The translations under genes and the position numbers were made by a program. Of a DNA stretch of 32,551 nt, positions 23,507-32,551 are shown piece by piece. Source of the DNA: Azoarcus sp. (lineage in GTDB: Bacteria; Pseudomonadota; Gammaproteobacteria; Burkholderiales; Rhodocyclaceae); contig JAITMK010000172.1 in assembly GCA_031277415.1 (NCBI GenBank), positions 1 through 32,551 on the forward strand, read 5' to 3'. Below the pieces are notes generated by a model that was not told where the DNA came from, made no database searches, and saw only the letters and a list, made by a program, of their open reading frames with translations. Each line of letters starts with the position of its first letter. The first letter of the stretch is position 1.

Positions 23507-24415
23507 CTAACCCCGGCGTTGTGCCACCGACAAAATGGCTGAAGCAAATTCTTCGGCGAGGGCCTTGGGAAAATCGTGTCCCATGCCGGGAACGGGACGG
23601 AATTCCGCGCCCGGGATGACCGCCGCCGTGTCGCGTCCGCAGGCAGCATTGATGAGCGGGTCTTCGAGGCCGTGTAAAACCACTGCCGGAACCTGAATTG
23701 TCATCAACTGCGTTCGCCTGTCGCCCGCCGTAAAAAGCGCCAATAACTGGCGAATGACGCCCGCCGGGTAAAAACCGCCGCGCCGGTATTCGGAAGCGAA
23801 CATGGCGCGCAGTTCTTCGTCCGACGTGGGATATGCGGGGCTCATCAACACTTTCTGCCGCCAGATGCTGTCCTCGATAAGCGAAGCCTCGTCACGCGCA
23901 CCCGGCAATGGCGCGAACAAGGCATGAAGGGCGGCAGGCGTGGGAGGCGGAAGCAGAGGATTGCCACTCGAAGACATGATGGAGGTCAGCGACAGGCAGC
24001 GCTTGGGATAATGGATGGCGAACAGTTGTGCCACCATTCCGCCCAGCGATGCGCCAACGACGTGCGCCGCCTCGACCCCGACCGCATCGAGCAGGTTCAC
24101 CGCGTCAGCGGCCATGTCGGCAAGCGTATAGGGGATGGACATGGAGACAGGCATGGCCGATAACGCTTGCAACATTCCCGGAAACATCTGGTGAACATCG
24201 GGCAGACCGAGAACATCCATCCGGGTGGAGAGGCCGATATCCCGGTTGTCGAAAGCGATGACGCGAAAACCGGCTGCGGTCAATCGTTCGATCAACTCCA
24301 TCGGCCAGCGCGTGAGCGGCGTACCCAGCCCTTGAATCAGCAGGATCGCAGGCCCGGCGGGGTTGCCGTAAAAAACGGTTTCCAGTTCAAGTCGACCGAT
24401 GTGGATGAGGCTCAT
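23507..24415 (-). CDS. Alpha/beta hydrolase
   Basis: This 302-residue alpha/beta-hydrolase-fold protein of unknown substrate has the oxyanion segment LLIQGLGTP, then FDNRDIGLS, and the nucleophile elbow GASLGG. A probable acid is in LHGLEDPLI and the catalytic His in GMGHDFP. No signal peptide is present, so it is cytoplasmic. It lies 44 bases downstream of pgk on the same strand and may be read from the same transcript. In related bacteria pyruvate kinase often sits in this position between pgk and fba. Confidence 0.88.
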   Translation of the reverse strand: MSLIHIGRLELETVFYGNPAGPAILLIQGLGTPLTRWPMELIERLTAAGFRVIAFDNRDIGLSTRMDVLGLPDVHQMFPGMLQALSAMPVSMSIPYTLADMAADAVNLLDAVGVEAAHVVGASLGGMVAQLFAIHYPKRCLSLTSIMSSSGNPLLPPPTPAALHALFAPLPGARDEASLIEDSIWRQKVLMSPAYPTSDEELRAMFASEYRRGGFYPAGVIRQLLALFTAGDRRTQLMTIQVPAVVLHGLEDPLINAACGRDTAAVIPGAEFRPVPGMGHDFPKALAEEFASAILSVAQRRG

Positions 24416-24459
24416 GTCCGTTTACCTGAGGACATTGCGTGCGCGTTTCTCGTCACCCG

Positions 24460-25650
24460 TCAGCCCCTATAGCGTGCTTTCAGTGCGGCAATGGCAGGCA
24501 GGGTTTTACCTTCGAGGAATTCCAGGAACGCACCGCCGCCCGTAGAGATGTAGCCCACGTCATTGGCTATGTCGAACTTGGCAATGGCCGCCAGGGTGTC
24601 GCCGCCGCCCGCAACCGAAAATGCCTGCGAGTGCGCAATGGCCGAAGCGAGCATCTTGGTTCCGCCCGCAAATTGCGGGTGCTCGAATACGCCTACCGGG
24701 CCGTTCCAGACGACGACATTCGCGTTGGCAACGATCTGCGCCAGATGCGCGGCACTCTTCGGGCCAATGTCCAGAATGCGGTCGTGAGGGCCGACTTCAT
24801 CGATGGAAACCTTGTTGGCGCGGGCAAGCGCCGAGACTTCATCGGCAACGACCACATCCACGGGAAGCGGCACTTCCGCGCCGCGCGCGCGCATCAGATC
24901 CATGACGGCATGGGCTTCTTTCACCAGATCGGGTTCGGCGAGCGATTCGCCGATGCGTTTGCCCGAAGCCAACAGAAAAGTATTGGCGATACCGCCGCCG
25001 ACGATGAGTTGGTCGACCTTTTCGGCAAGCGATTTCAGGATGGTTAGCTTGCTTGACACTTTCGCCCCGCCGACGATGGCCACCAGCGGGCGTTTGGGAT
25101 TGTCGAATGCGCGGGAGAGCGCATCGATCTCCGCACTCATCAACAAACCGGCGCAGGCGTCAGGGGCAAAGCGGGCGATACCGTGCGTGGTGGCCTCGGC
25201 GCGATGCGCAGTCCCGAAAGCGTCATTCACATAAACATCGCAGAGCGCCGCCATTTTCTTCGACAGCGTTTCATCATTTTTTTTCTCGCCGATGTTGCAG
25301 CGGCAATTTTCCAGCAGCACAACCTGTCCCGGTTCGACGGTAAAACCGCCATCGAGCCAGTCGGCAATGAGTCTGACCGACCGGCCGAGTAACTGCCCGA
25401 GGCGCACGGCGACCGGGGCAAGGGTGTCTTCGGGGCCGAGATTGCCTTCGACCGGGCGGCCAAGATGGGATGTCACCATCACCGCCGCACCCTGATCGAG
25501 GCAATGCCGGATGGTCGGCACGGAAGCGCGGATACGGGTATCTTCCGTGATATTGCCTGCTTCGTCCTGCGGCACATTGAGATCGGCGCGGATAAAAACC
25601 CTCTTGCCGCGCACATTGATGTCGACGAGTTTTTTGACTTGCAGGCTCAT
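24460..25650 (-). CDS. pgk: Phosphoglycerate kinase
   Basis: Pgk transfers phosphate between 1,3-bisphosphoglycerate and ADP in glycolysis. The 396-residue protein has RADLNVPQ near the N-terminus, the basic patch TSHLGRP, the [11 protein letters not shown] segment, and the C-terminal nucleotide loop [12 protein letters not shown] with [15 protein letters not shown] chose the ATG at 25650 ([10 protein letters not shown]) as the natural family start. An in-frame ATG at 25677 overlaps the icd stop (ATGA) and would add nine residues. Neither has a strong ribosome-binding site, so coupling to icd translation is possible. Confidence 0.96.
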   Translation of the reverse strand: MSLQVKKLVDINVRGKRVFIRADLNVPQDEAGNITEDTRIRASVPTIRHCLDQGAAVMVTSHLGRPVEGNLGPEDTLAPVAVRLGQLLGRSVRLIADWLDGGFTVEPGQVVLLENCRCNIGEKKNDETLSKKMAALCDVYVNDAFGTAHRAEATTHGIARFAPDACAGLLMSAEIDALSRAFDNPKRPLVAIVGGAKVSSKLTILKSLAEKVDQLIVGGGIANTFLLASGKRIGESLAEPDLVKEAHAVMDLMRARGAEVPLPVDVVVADEVSALARANKVSIDEVGPHDRILDIGPKSAAHLAQIVANANVVVWNGPVGVFEHPQFAGGTKMLASAIAHSQAFSVAGGGDTLAAIAKFDIANDVGYISTGGGAFLEFLEGKTLPAIAALKARYRG

Positions 25651-25673
25651 ATCATTATTTTCAGGACAGAAAC

Positions 25674-27911
25674 TCATCCCTCAAGCCCCGCCAACGCCGC
25701 ATTGAAGGTCTTGCTGGGCCGCATGACTGCGCTGCATTTTTCAGAATCGGCACGGTAGTAGCCGCCGATATCGACGGGCTTGCCCTGCGCAGCCTTGAAC
25801 TCGGAAAGAATGTTCTGTTCCCCGGCTGCCAATGTTTCGGCAAACGGGCCAAAGATGGCGGCAAGTTCCTTGTCTTCATCCTGTGCGGCAAGCGATTGCG
25901 CCCAGTAAAGCGACAGGTAGAACTGGCTGCCTCGGTTGTCGAGATCGCCGGTACGGCGCGAGGGAGATTTATTGTTGTCGAGGAGCTTGCCGGTGGCCTC
26001 ATCGAGCGTCCTGGCGAGAATCCTGCCGCGAGCGTTGCCGGTCTTCAACCCAAGATCCTCGAACGAAACCGCAAGCGCGAGAAATTCACCGAGGGAATCC
26101 CAGCGCAGATGATTCTCTTCGACGAGTTGCTGGACATGCTTGGGGGCGGAGCCGCCCGCACCGGTTTCGTACATGCCACCGCCCGCCATCAGGGGAACGA
26201 TGGAAAGCATCTTGGCGCTGGTTCCCAGTTCCATGATGGGGAAGAGGTCGGTGAGGTAATCGCGCAGGATGTTGCCGGTCACGGCAATGGTGTCGATGCC
26301 GCGGATGACACGCTCCAGGGTGTAACGCATGGCCCGCACCTGGGACATGATGCGGATGTTCAGCCCCGTGGTGTCGTAATCCTTGAGATAGGTTTCGACT
26401 TTCTTGATGATTTCGGCCTCATGCGGACGGTAACGGTCGAGCCAGAAAACAGCCGTCATGCCGGAATTGCGGGCCCGGGTGACGGCGAGTTTCACCCAAT
26501 CGCGGATGGCGGCATCCTTGGCCTGACACATGCGCCAGATGTCGCCCTCTTCCACGTTTTGCGAGAGCAGCACCTCTCCGGTGGCAAGATCAACGATGTT
26601 GGCAACGCCATCTTCGGGAATCTCGAAGGTCTTGTCGTGCGAACCGTATTCTTCGGCCTGCTGTGCCATGAGACCGACATTGGGCACGGTTCCCATCGTC
26701 CGGGGATCGAACGCGCCGTTGGTCTTGCAGAAGTTGATCATCTCCTGGTAGATGCGCGCGAAGGTGGATTCCGGCATCACCGCCTTGACATCCTTCTGTT
26801 TGCCGTCCGCGCCGTACATCTTGCCGCCCGCGCGGATCATGGCAGGCATGGAGGCATCGACGATCACGTCGTTGGGCGAATGAAAATTGCTGATGCCCTT
26901 GGCGGAGTCGACCATCGCCAGTTCGGGGCGATGTTCGTGGCAGGCATGCAGGTCACGGATGATTTCATCGCGCCAGGTTTCAGGCAGGGTGGCGATTTTT
27001 TCGTAAAGATCGGCCATGCCGTTGTTCACGTTGACGCCCAGTTCCTTGAAAAGCCGGGCGTGTCTGGTGAAAGCGTCTTTGTAGTAAATGCGCACGCAGT
27101 GGCCGAACACGATGGGGTGCGAGACTTTCATCATCGTGGCCTTGACGTGCAGCGAGAAGAGAATGCCGGAATCGAGGGCATCCTGCATCTGTTCTTCGTA
27201 AAACGCGCAAAGCGCCTTCTTGCTCATGAACATCGAGTCGATGATTTCGCCCTCGAGCAGCGAAACCTTGGGTTTGAGCAGAAGGGTATTCCCGCCCTTC
27301 GTGATGAGTTCCATCTTCACGTCGCGGGCGCGGTCGAGCGTCATCGATTTTTCGCCGTGATAGAAGTCGCCGTCCTTCATGAACGAAGCATGGGTACGCG
27401 ACGCCTGTTTCCAGGCGCCCATCGAATGCGGATGTTTGCGCGCGTAGTTCTTTACCGACATCGGCGCCCGACGGTCGGAATTTCCTTCACGCAATACGGG
27501 ATTCACGGCAGAGCCGAGGCAGCGGGCATAACGGGCCTTGATGGCTTTTTCTTCTTCGTTCTGCGGGTCCGCCGGATAGTCGGGAATCTTGTAGCCCTTG
27601 CCCTGCAATTCACGGATGGCTGCGACCAGTTGGAGTACCGAGGCGCTGATATTGGGCAGCTTGATGATGTTGGCCTCGGGACGCAAGGTCAGTTGTCCGA
27701 GTTCGGTGAGGGCATCGGGCACCTTCTGCCCCTCGTCGAGACAATCGGGAAATTCGGCGAGAATGCGCGCGCCCAGGGAAATATCGGCCTCGGTCACGTT
27801 GATGCCCGCCTGCGCGGCAAAGGCGCGCACCACCGGCAAAAAGGCCGTGGTCGCCAGCATTGGCGCTTCGTCGGTGATGGTGTATACGATGGTTGGTTGC
27901 TTGGATGACAT
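25674..27911 (-). CDS. icd: Isocitrate dehydrogenase, NADP-dependent, monomeric type
   Basis: This TCA-cycle enzyme oxidises isocitrate to 2-oxoglutarate with NADP. The 745-residue length and sequence show the large monomeric class, unlike the roughly 415-residue dimeric enzyme: [41 protein letters not shown] and [18 protein letters not shown] are typical. I chose the ATG at 27911 with GGAGGG upstream. A GTG at 27917 is less likely. A 670-codon open frame lies antisense to it and is a composition artefact. The 224 bases upstream are AT-rich and should contain its promoter, though no consensus box stands out. Confidence 0.97.
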   Translation of the reverse strand: MSSKQPTIVYTITDEAPMLATTAFLPVVRAFAAQAGINVTEADISLGARILAEFPDCLDEGQKVPDALTELGQLTLRPEANIIKLPNISASVLQLVAAIRELQGKGYKIPDYPADPQNEEEKAIKARYARCLGSAVNPVLREGNSDRRAPMSVKNYARKHPHSMGAWKQASRTHASFMKDGDFYHGEKSMTLDRARDVKMELITKGGNTLLLKPKVSLLEGEIIDSMFMSKKALCAFYEEQMQDALDSGILFSLHVKATMMKVSHPIVFGHCVRIYYKDAFTRHARLFKELGVNVNNGMADLYEKIATLPETWRDEIIRDLHACHEHRPELAMVDSAKGISNFHSPNDVIVDASMPAMIRAGGKMYGADGKQKDVKAVMPESTFARIYQEMINFCKTNGAFDPRTMGTVPNVGLMAQQAEEYGSHDKTFEIPEDGVANIVDLATGEVLLSQNVEEGDIWRMCQAKDAAIRDWVKLAVTRARNSGMTAVFWLDRYRPHEAEIIKKVETYLKDYDTTGLNIRIMSQVRAMRYTLERVIRGIDTIAVTGNILRDYLTDLFPIMELGTSAKMLSIVPLMAGGGMYETGAGGSAPKHVQQLVEENHLRWDSLGEFLALAVSFEDLGLKTGNARGRILARTLDEATGKLLDNNKSPSRRTGDLDNRGSQFYLSLYWAQSLAAQDEDKELAAIFGPFAETLAAGEQNILSEFKAAQGKPVDIGGYYRADSEKCSAVMRPSKTFNAALAGLEG

Positions 27912-28135
27912 GATCACGCCCTCCCCTGTCTTTGGTGTTGTGTGTGTTGTTTATGGCAGAGTGCATGAATTCGCATCCGCCTGCTCAAGCCCTATATTGT
28001 ACCTTGTCGGCATGAAAGAGATGCTTCGCCCGTTTTCGGGTGGAATCAATTTAACGATCCTGACCAGATTTCACGAACCGTATCAAGATACTGCACCCCT
28101 GAAAATATACAAATAGAATTATAAAGCACGCTTAT

Positions 28136-28585
28136 TTACGAAGGCTGCCACCCCAGTTCCCGTATCCACCCCCCCTCTTCCGCGCATTCCCCGACTTCCA
28201 GCGCCACTTTCACATACGGCACGATATCTTTCGGCAAATCATTGCGTGCAAACCATCTCATATCGCTGCATCTGTCCGGTTCGCGCAAGACAGGCTCGCC
28301 CTCCCAATGCAGCGCACGCAGGAAGAAATCGATACGGTTGGTATCCGAACGGCGATGGATGATACCAAGCCAGCCGAGATCATTGGGCGCAAGTTGCAGT
28401 CCGGTTTCTTCTTCCAGTTCCCGTACCGCCGCCTGGCGTATGGATTCGCCCTGTTCGACGTGCCCGCCCGGCAGGCTGTAAAGACCGTCGAAAAATCCGG
28501 TTCCCGCGCGGCGCAGCAGCAGAACGCGCCCTTCGCGCTCGCACAGGACATGTACGCCGGTGGGAATGCCCGCGCGCTCCGTCAT
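28136..28585 (-). CDS. NUDIX hydrolase
   Basis: This 149-residue NUDIX protein hydrolyses a nucleoside diphosphate linked to another group; the substrate is not predictable here. The Nudix box is complete, GGHVEQGESIRQAAVREL followed by EEETGL, flanked by VLLLRRAGTG and a hydrophobic strand DFFLRAL. I chose the ATG at 28585. The longer reading includes scraps of repeat. It follows dut by 30 bases on the same strand, a sensible pairing for nucleotide-pool cleaning. A fragment of a family A repeat lies between them. Confidence 0.93.
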   Translation of the reverse strand: MTERAGIPTGVHVLCEREGRVLLLRRAGTGFFDGLYSLPGGHVEQGESIRQAAVRELEEETGLQLAPNDLGWLGIIHRRSDTNRIDFFLRALHWEGEPVLREPDRCSDMRWFARNDLPKDIVPYVKVALEVGECAEEGGWIRELGWQPS

Positions 28586-28615
28586 CTTCGAGTCACCCCT
28601 GCCCCGCATATGGCA

Positions 28616-29065
28616 TCAATGTTTGCCGGTACTGCCGAAACCGCCCTCGCCGCGCTCGCTGGCGACGAATTCATCGACGACATCGAATCTGGCCTGTACG
28701 ACAGGGACGATCACGAGTTGCGCGATACGCTCCATCGGTTCGATGGTGAACGCTTCGCCGCCGCGATTCCACACGGATACCATGACCTGCCCCTGATAAT
28801 CGGAGTCGATCAACCCGACCAGATTGCCGAGCACGATGCCGTGCTTGTGCCCCAGCCCGGATCGCGGCAACACGATTGCCGCCAGCCCGGAATCGGCAAG
28901 ATGAATGGCGATGCCGCTGGGAACCAGCACGGTTTCACCCGGGCGCAACGTCACCGGTGCGTCCAGGCAGGCTCGCAGGTCGAGACCGGCGGAACCGGCA
29001 CTGGCATAGGCCGGGGGCTGCCCGCGCAGACGGGGATCGAGCAGTTTGATATCGATACGATGCAT
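28616..29065 (-). CDS. dut: dUTP diphosphatase (dUTPase)
   Basis: Dut splits dUTP to dUMP and pyrophosphate, keeping uracil out of DNA and supplying thymidylate synthesis. The 149-residue trimeric-type protein shows the five conserved motifs: [36 protein letters not shown] and [12 protein letters not shown] at the C-terminus. The ATG at 29065 has GGAG seven bases upstream and gives the standard length. An earlier in-frame start overlaps coaBC and is rejected. It starts 22 bases after the coaBC stop, the usual conserved order. Confidence 0.97.
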   Translation of the reverse strand: MHRIDIKLLDPRLRGQPPAYASAGSAGLDLRACLDAPVTLRPGETVLVPSGIAIHLADSGLAAIVLPRSGLGHKHGIVLGNLVGLIDSDYQGQVMVSVWNRGGEAFTIEPMERIAQLVIVPVVQARFDVVDEFVASERGEGGFGSTGKH

Positions 29066-29087
29066 ATTTTCTCCTCTCAAAAACAGT

Positions 29088-30311
29088 TCATTTCGTCGAC
29101 AGCAAACAGGCGATGCGTTCGACGATTCTTTGCGCCAGATAAGTTTTGGGTGCGCGCGGCAGCGGGTGTCGGCCTTCTTCGTCATAGATGACGATAGTGT
29201 TCTCGTCGCCGCCCAACCCGTCGCCGAGCAGATTGCCTACCAGCATGGGCAGACGCTTGGCGCGCCGCTTGGCTTCGGCGTAGGCGTCCAGTTCCTGGCT
29301 CTCGGCAGCGAAACCCACGCAAAACGGCGGCTCCGGCAAGGCCGCGACCTCAGCGAGAATGTCCGGATTGGGAACGAGCTCGAGATGGATCGCCGCGCCC
29401 GATTTCTTGATTTTGTGCACAGCCGACTCCGCCGGACGATAATCGGCCACCGCTGCCACCGCGATGAACACGTCTACGCCGGTCATTGCCGCAAACACTT
29501 CATCGCGCATTTGCAGAGCGCTCGTCGCGTTGATGCACCGCACACCGGCAGGCACGGGCAACGTGACCGGCCCGCTCACCAGTACGACCTCGGCACCGGC
29601 CCGTGCGCAAGCTGCTGCCAGCGCGTACCCCATCTTGCCCGAACTGGAATTGGTAATGCCGCGCACCGGATCGATGGCTTCGAATGTCGGCCCCGCCGTC
29701 AGCATCACCTTGCGTCCGGCCAGCAATTTGGGCGTAAAGAAAGCGGTCAGTTCCTTACATAACGCCTCGGGTTCCAGCATCCGCCCCGGCCCGGTTTCGC
29801 CGCATGCCTGCTCGCCCACGCAAGGGCCGAGGACGATAATACCGTCAGCTTGCAACAGCGCCACATTACGCCGGGTGGCCGGGTTCTCCCACATCTGGCG
29901 GTTCATCGCAGGCGCGACGAACAACGGGCAATCGCGCGCCAGACAAAGCGTAGACAGCAGGTCATTAGCAAAACCCGCAGCCAGGCGGGCAATGAAATTG
30001 GCGCTTGCCGGGGCCACGAGAATAGCGTCGATTCCACGCCCGAGAGTGATGTGCGGCATACCGTCTTCCATTTCCCCATCCTGGAACCCCGACCACGCCC
30101 GGTTGCCCGACAAAGCCTGGAAAGTCAGCGGTGTCACGAAACGCGCCCCGGCTTCGGTCAGAACCACATGGACATCCACCCCCATCCGCCCGAGGGCGCG
30201 CGTGAGTTCGGCTGCCTTGTACGCCGCAATGCCGCCGCTCACACCGAGCACAATTCTGCGTCCACGCAAATTCTGCCCCAACTCATCGATGACGTGCGTA
30301 TAATCCGACAT
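29088..30311 (-). CDS. coaBC: Bifunctional CoaBC (phosphopantothenoylcysteine synthetase/decarboxylase)
   Basis: CoaBC carries out two steps of coenzyme A synthesis: CTP-dependent joining of phosphopantothenate with cysteine, then decarboxylation. The 407-residue protein starts with the FMN-binding decarboxylase half, [11 protein letters not shown], with [15 protein letters not shown] and [13 protein letters not shown], and a catalytic-type Cys in the GEQACGETG segment. It continues with the synthetase half, [18 protein letters not shown] followed by [10 protein letters not shown] and VAAVADYRP. The ATG at 30311 has GGAGG six bases upstream. Only 22 bases separate it from the divergent radC start, so their promoters must overlap the coding ends. 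Confidence 0.97.
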   Translation of the reverse strand: MSDYTHVIDELGQNLRGRRIVLGVSGGIAAYKAAELTRALGRMGVDVHVVLTEAGARFVTPLTFQALSGNRAWSGFQDGEMEDGMPHITLGRGIDAILVAPASANFIARLAAGFANDLLSTLCLARDCPLFVAPAMNRQMWENPATRRNVALLQADGIIVLGPCVGEQACGETGPGRMLEPEALCKELTAFFTPKLLAGRKVMLTAGPTFEAIDPVRGITNSSSGKMGYALAAACARAGAEVVLVSGPVTLPVPAGVRCINATSALQMRDEVFAAMTGVDVFIAVAAVADYRPAESAVHKIKKSGAAIHLELVPNPDILAEVAALPEPPFCVGFAAESQELDAYAEAKRRAKRLPMLVGNLLGDGLGGDENTIVIYDEEGRHPLPRAPKTYLAQRIVERIACLLSTK

Positions 30312-30333
30312 TCTTTCCTCCAATCCTCATGTC

Positions 30334-31011
30334 ATGGCAATCACCGACTGGCCCACAGACGAACGCCCGCGCGAAAAACTGCTTGCACGGGGCGCACAGG
30401 CCCTCACCGATGCCGAACTCCTTGCGATTTTTCTGCGCGTCGGCACGAAAGGCCGAAGCGCCGTCGATCTCGCCCGTACTCTACTCGATCACTTCGGCAG
30501 ACTGAACCGGCTGTGCAACACTTCCGCAGACGAATTCGCCTCGATCCCCGGCATGGGTCTGGCGAAGTATGCCCAACTGCAAGCGGTGATGGAACTGGCT
30601 CGTCGCGCGCTTGCCGAACGTCTGACCGAAGGCATTCGGTTCGATTCTCCCACGGATCTCAGAGACTGGCTGCAACTGCGGATGGCCCACCTTCCCTATG
30701 AGACCTTCTGCATCCTGCTGCTGGATGCCCATCACCGCCTGATCGAAGCCGTCGACCTTTTTCGCGGCACGCTGAACCAGACCAGCGTCTATCCACGGGA
30801 AGTCGTCAAACTCGTCCTGCGCTACAATGCCGCCGCCGTCGTCCTGGCGCACAATCATCCCTCCGGCGTGCGCGAACCCAGCCGTTCGGATGAATTCATC
30901 ACGCGCGATCTGTGCGACGCGCTCGCGCTGATCGACGTCAAGGTGCTCGATCACTTCATTGTCCCCGCGCACGGCGAGCCGCTGTCGTTCGCGGAACAGG
31001 GCTTGCTATGA
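30334..31011 (+). CDS. radC: RadC/YicR family JAB-domain protein
   Basis: This 225-residue protein has an N-terminal helix-hairpin-helix region (about residues 1-100, with [15 protein letters not shown] and SIPGMGLAK). A C-terminal JAB/MPN metal-binding domain follows, with the HNHPSG motif and downstream Asp ([15 protein letters not shown]). The family was linked to DNA repair in name, but its role remains unclear. It sits upstream of rpmB on the same strand, a common arrangement in proteobacteria, with a 59-base gap. Confidence 0.93.
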   Translation: MAITDWPTDERPREKLLARGAQALTDAELLAIFLRVGTKGRSAVDLARTLLDHFGRLNRLCNTSADEFASIPGMGLAKYAQLQAVMELARRALAERLTEGIRFDSPTDLRDWLQLRMAHLPYETFCILLLDAHHRLIEAVDLFRGTLNQTSVYPREVVKLVLRYNAAAVVLAHNHPSGVREPSRSDEFITRDLCDALALIDVKVLDHFIVPAHGEPLSFAEQGLL

Positions 31012-31070
31012 ACCCCTGCTTTATACTAAAATCAAACGTTTCAGTATTTAGCATACAAAAGGAGCGCGTC

Positions 31071-31307
31071 ATGGCTCGCGTTTGTCAAGTCACCGGCAAA
31101 AAACCAATGGTGGGATGCAACATCTCCCACGCCCACAACAAGACCAAGCGTCGTTTTCTTCCCAACCTGCAAAACCGCCGCTTCTGGTTCGAAGCCGAAA
31201 ACCGCTGGATCAGCCTGCGCGTCACCAACGCGGGCCTGCGCACCATCGACAAAAAAGGGATCGATGTCATCGTTGCCGAATTGCGCGCACGCGGCGAAAA
31301 AGTCTAA
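31071..31307 (+). CDS. rpmB: 50S ribosomal protein L28
   Basis: This 78-residue L28, a large-subunit protein, has the typical N-terminus [17 protein letters not shown], then [15 protein letters not shown] and the end [18 protein letters not shown] lies seven bases before the ATG. A TATACT at 31022-31027 may be a -10 box for the rpmB-rpmG transcript, although the -35 region is unclear. It forms the conserved rpmB-rpmG pair. Confidence 0.98.
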   Translation: MARVCQVTGKKPMVGCNISHAHNKTKRRFLPNLQNRRFWFEAENRWISLRVTNAGLRTIDKKGIDVIVAELRARGEKV

Positions 31308-31346
31308 CCTCGCTTTTATTTCATATACCGAAGAACGGAGACGACC

Positions 31347-31517
31347 ATGGCCACCAAAGGCGCCCGCGAAAAGATCAAGCTGGAATCGACCGCCGGCACG
31401 GGTCACTTCTACACCACGTCCAAGAACAAACGCACCACCCCGGAAAAGCTCGAATTCAAGAAATACGACCCGGTCGCGCGCAAGCACGTGATCTACAAGG
31501 AAATCAAACTGAGATAA
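31347..31517 (+). CDS. rpmG: 50S ribosomal protein L33
   Basis: This 56-residue L33 starts [20 protein letters not shown] and continues through [21 protein letters not shown] to KEIKLR. It lacks the two CxxC pairs of zinc-binding L33, so it is the cysteine-free type. GGAG lies about 8 bases before the ATG. It follows rpmB by 39 bases, and a strong hairpin terminator follows it. Confidence 0.97.
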   Translation: MATKGAREKIKLESTAGTGHFYTTSKNKRTTPEKLEFKKYDPVARKHVIYKEIKLR

Positions 31518-31550
31518 GCCCCCTGCCCGGGAATTTCGGCAGGCACATCC

Positions 31551-31578
31551 AAAAGGCGAGCCATGCGGCTCGCCTTTT
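31551..31578 (+). terminator. Rho-independent terminator after rpmG
   Basis: AAAAGGCGAGCC-ATGC-GGCTCGCCTTTT forms a 12-bp stem with a four-base loop and a T-run on the downstream side. It is a good intrinsic terminator for the rpmB-rpmG transcript, 33 bases past the rpmG stop. Confidence 0.92.
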
Positions 31579-31662
31579 GGCGTATTGATGCGTTATGCTT
31601 TCGACTGCTTTCAGTCTTTCCGGCATGGCGCCGGAAAAAAACACCCTAAAAGGAGCACCAAC

Positions 31663-32100
31663 ATGCCGCGAGATTTTTCCGAAGTCTATCTCTACAACTT
31701 TGAAGACCTGACCGTAGGCCAAACCGCCTCCATCGCCCGCACCGTCTCCGAAGCCGATATCCTGGCGTTTGCCGGGGTTTCCGGTGACACCAACCCCGTA
31801 CACGTCGACGAGGAATTTGCCGCCAGCACCATGTTCAAGGGCCGCATCGCCCACGGCATGCTCTCGGTTTCCTACATCTCGACCGTGCTCGGCACCAAAC
31901 TGCCCGGCCCCGGCGCGATTTACCTTTCGCAATCGGTAAAATTCAAGGCCCCGGTACGCATCGGCGACACCGTCGTTACCCGCGCCACCGTCACGGCCCT
32001 CGAAGCCGAAAAGCGCCGTGTAACGCTCTCCACCGTCTGCACGGTTGGCGATGCCGAAGTCACAGTAGGTGAAGCGCAGATCCTGCTGCCGAAACGCTGA
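31663..32100 (+). CDS. MaoC-like (R)-specific enoyl-CoA hydratase
   Basis: This 145-residue hot-dog-fold protein has the MaoC/PhaJ signature: FAGVSGDTNPVHVDEEFA with the catalytic Asp and His, then RIAHGMLSVSYIS. PhaJ-type enzymes hydrate trans-2-enoyl-CoA to (R)-3-hydroxyacyl-CoA, feeding polyhydroxyalkanoate or fatty-acid pathways. No phaC is in the window, so the pathway is not settled. AAAGGAG precedes the ATG by nine bases. It is isolated between two terminators. Confidence 0.9.
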   Translation: MPRDFSEVYLYNFEDLTVGQTASIARTVSEADILAFAGVSGDTNPVHVDEEFAASTMFKGRIAHGMLSVSYISTVLGTKLPGPGAIYLSQSVKFKAPVRIGDTVVTRATVTALEAEKRRVTLSTVCTVGDAEVTVGEAQILLPKR

Positions 32101-32113
32101 TCTGGCTGACATT

Positions 32114-32141
32114 CCCTCTCCTGCAAAAAAGCGGGAGAGGG
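32114..32141 (+). terminator. Hairpin after the MaoC gene
   Basis: CCCTCTCC, a short A-rich loop, then GGAGAGGG, 14 bases past the stop. There is no following T-run, so it may act only as a weak terminator or as part of a common intergenic palindrome. Confidence 0.5.
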
Positions 32142-32219
32142 ATTCAAGGTATCTGGCGGCGGGCCATTAAAAGCATTACAAAAATAAAATAAGACCCTCC
32201 CCCCGCGAAGAGAAATCTC

Positions 32220-32336
32220 TGTAAAACCCCTCCTGTCATTGCAGCGCAACGCGAAGCAAAGCCACAGAATCCAGACGCCGTGTGGATCCTGCAGTATCAA
32301 GCGGGATGGCAAGCGGTGAATGCAGGGAAATGCAAT
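32220..32336 (+). repeat. Family B palindromic repeat, copy 3
   Basis: Begins TGTAAAACCCCTCCTGTCAT and follows copies 1 and 2 throughout, with more differences in the inner arm (GCAGTATCAAGCGGGATGGC). Same orientation. It lies upstream of the Rpn-like gene. Confidence 0.8.
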
Positions 32337-32472
32337 AAACATAATACCGTCTCACCTGTCAAGAGACAGGAATGATGGAATTGCCCGCCGGGTCGGATTT
32401 GAGCAAACCCGGTTTGAAAAATATTGGCATACCTGTAAAATGCCGTACACATTATTTCATTCGGGCAAAAAA

Positions 32473-32551
32473 ATGGACGGCACTTTCTACTATGCGAGCA
32501 ACGATGCGATGTTCAAGCGAATTTTCGCCGACGAACGGGATATCGAACCGC
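32473..32551 (+). CDS. Rpn-family PD-(D/E)XK nuclease/transposase, N-terminal part only
   Basis: The window ends inside this gene. The first 26 residues, including FYYASNDAMFKRIFADERDI, match the start of Rpn/PDDEXK_2 family proteins, which usually begin with a Lys/Ser-Asn-Asp and FKxIFxDE segment. These are recombination-promoting DNases often annotated as transposases. The catalytic region lies outside the window, so intactness is unknown. Confidence 0.65.
   Translation, partial: MDGTFYYASNDAMFKRIFADERDIEP

Larger units (their letters stand above)
32101..32472. other. Intergenic region before the Rpn gene
   Basis: This 372-base gap holds a hairpin just past the MaoC gene (32114-32141) and family B repeat copy 3 (32220-32336). 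Then about 136 AT-rich bases follow, with a weak promoter-like TTGGCA. Nothing else is supported in it. Confidence 0.6.

Noticed and set aside
25896-27908. Long plus-strand open frame of 670 codons antisense to icd
   Set aside because: It mirrors icd codon structure in GC-rich DNA and has no recognisable domain. The minus-strand product is an unmistakable isocitrate dehydrogenase.

Overview
The window looks like chromosomal DNA of a Gram-negative betaproteobacterium, with Rhodocyclales or a near relative as my best guess. The support is indirect: betaproteobacterial-type FbaA, DsbB, WaaA and TrmA sequences, a monomeric NADP isocitrate dehydrogenase, cysteine-free L33, and generally GC-rich coding DNA. 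No rRNA or tRNA gene is visible to settle the taxonomy.

Layout. 1-4.2 kb: a large cysteine-free autotransporter whose passenger is built from GG-rich beta-helix repeats. 4.2-7.7 kb: a small accessory patch with a hicAB toxin-antitoxin pair, mnmE, and a zeta-toxin-like kinase carrying an extra C-terminal domain. It is interleaved with two families of short palindromic repeats (family A, about 130 bp, three hairpins, ends resembling IS200/IS605 right ends; family B, about 117 bp). 7.7-12.6 kb: trmA, a GT39/ArnT-like membrane glycosyltransferase, an internally deleted UDP-sugar epimerase remnant, and waaA, which together suggest an envelope/LPS locus. 12.6-13.5 kb: a PilZ protein and dsbB. 13.6-15.6 kb: an AT-rich insert with a 42-residue zinc-ribbon gene translationally coupled to two paralogous membrane DUF3592 proteins. 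15.7-17.4 kb: ald2-mtnA, a methylthioribose-phosphate (DHAP shunt) module. 17.4-18.2 kb: a degraded patch with an IS transposase tail, a Fic remnant cut by a hairpin repeat, and a small unknown ORF. 18.2-21.7 kb: a tightly coupled four-gene operon (unknown gene, pepP, MBL-fold lipoprotein-like hydrolase, DUF5329). 21.7-27.9 kb: central carbon metabolism (fba, pgk, icd) with an alpha/beta hydrolase and a small divergent membrane protein. 28.1-32.1 kb: conserved housekeeping genes (nudix, dut, coaBC | radC, rpmB-rpmG, a MaoC hydratase). The last bases open an Rpn-type nuclease gene.

The gene order shows a conserved housekeeping backbone interrupted by small accessory patches. The patches hold toxin-like genes (HicAB, zeta, Fic, Rpn), and these repeatedly lie next to short palindromic repeats. 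The most distinctive items are the family A elements around the toxin genes, the zeta kinase with a fused C-terminal domain, the zinc-ribbon/DUF3592 operon, and the palindrome over a possibly leaderless hicA start.
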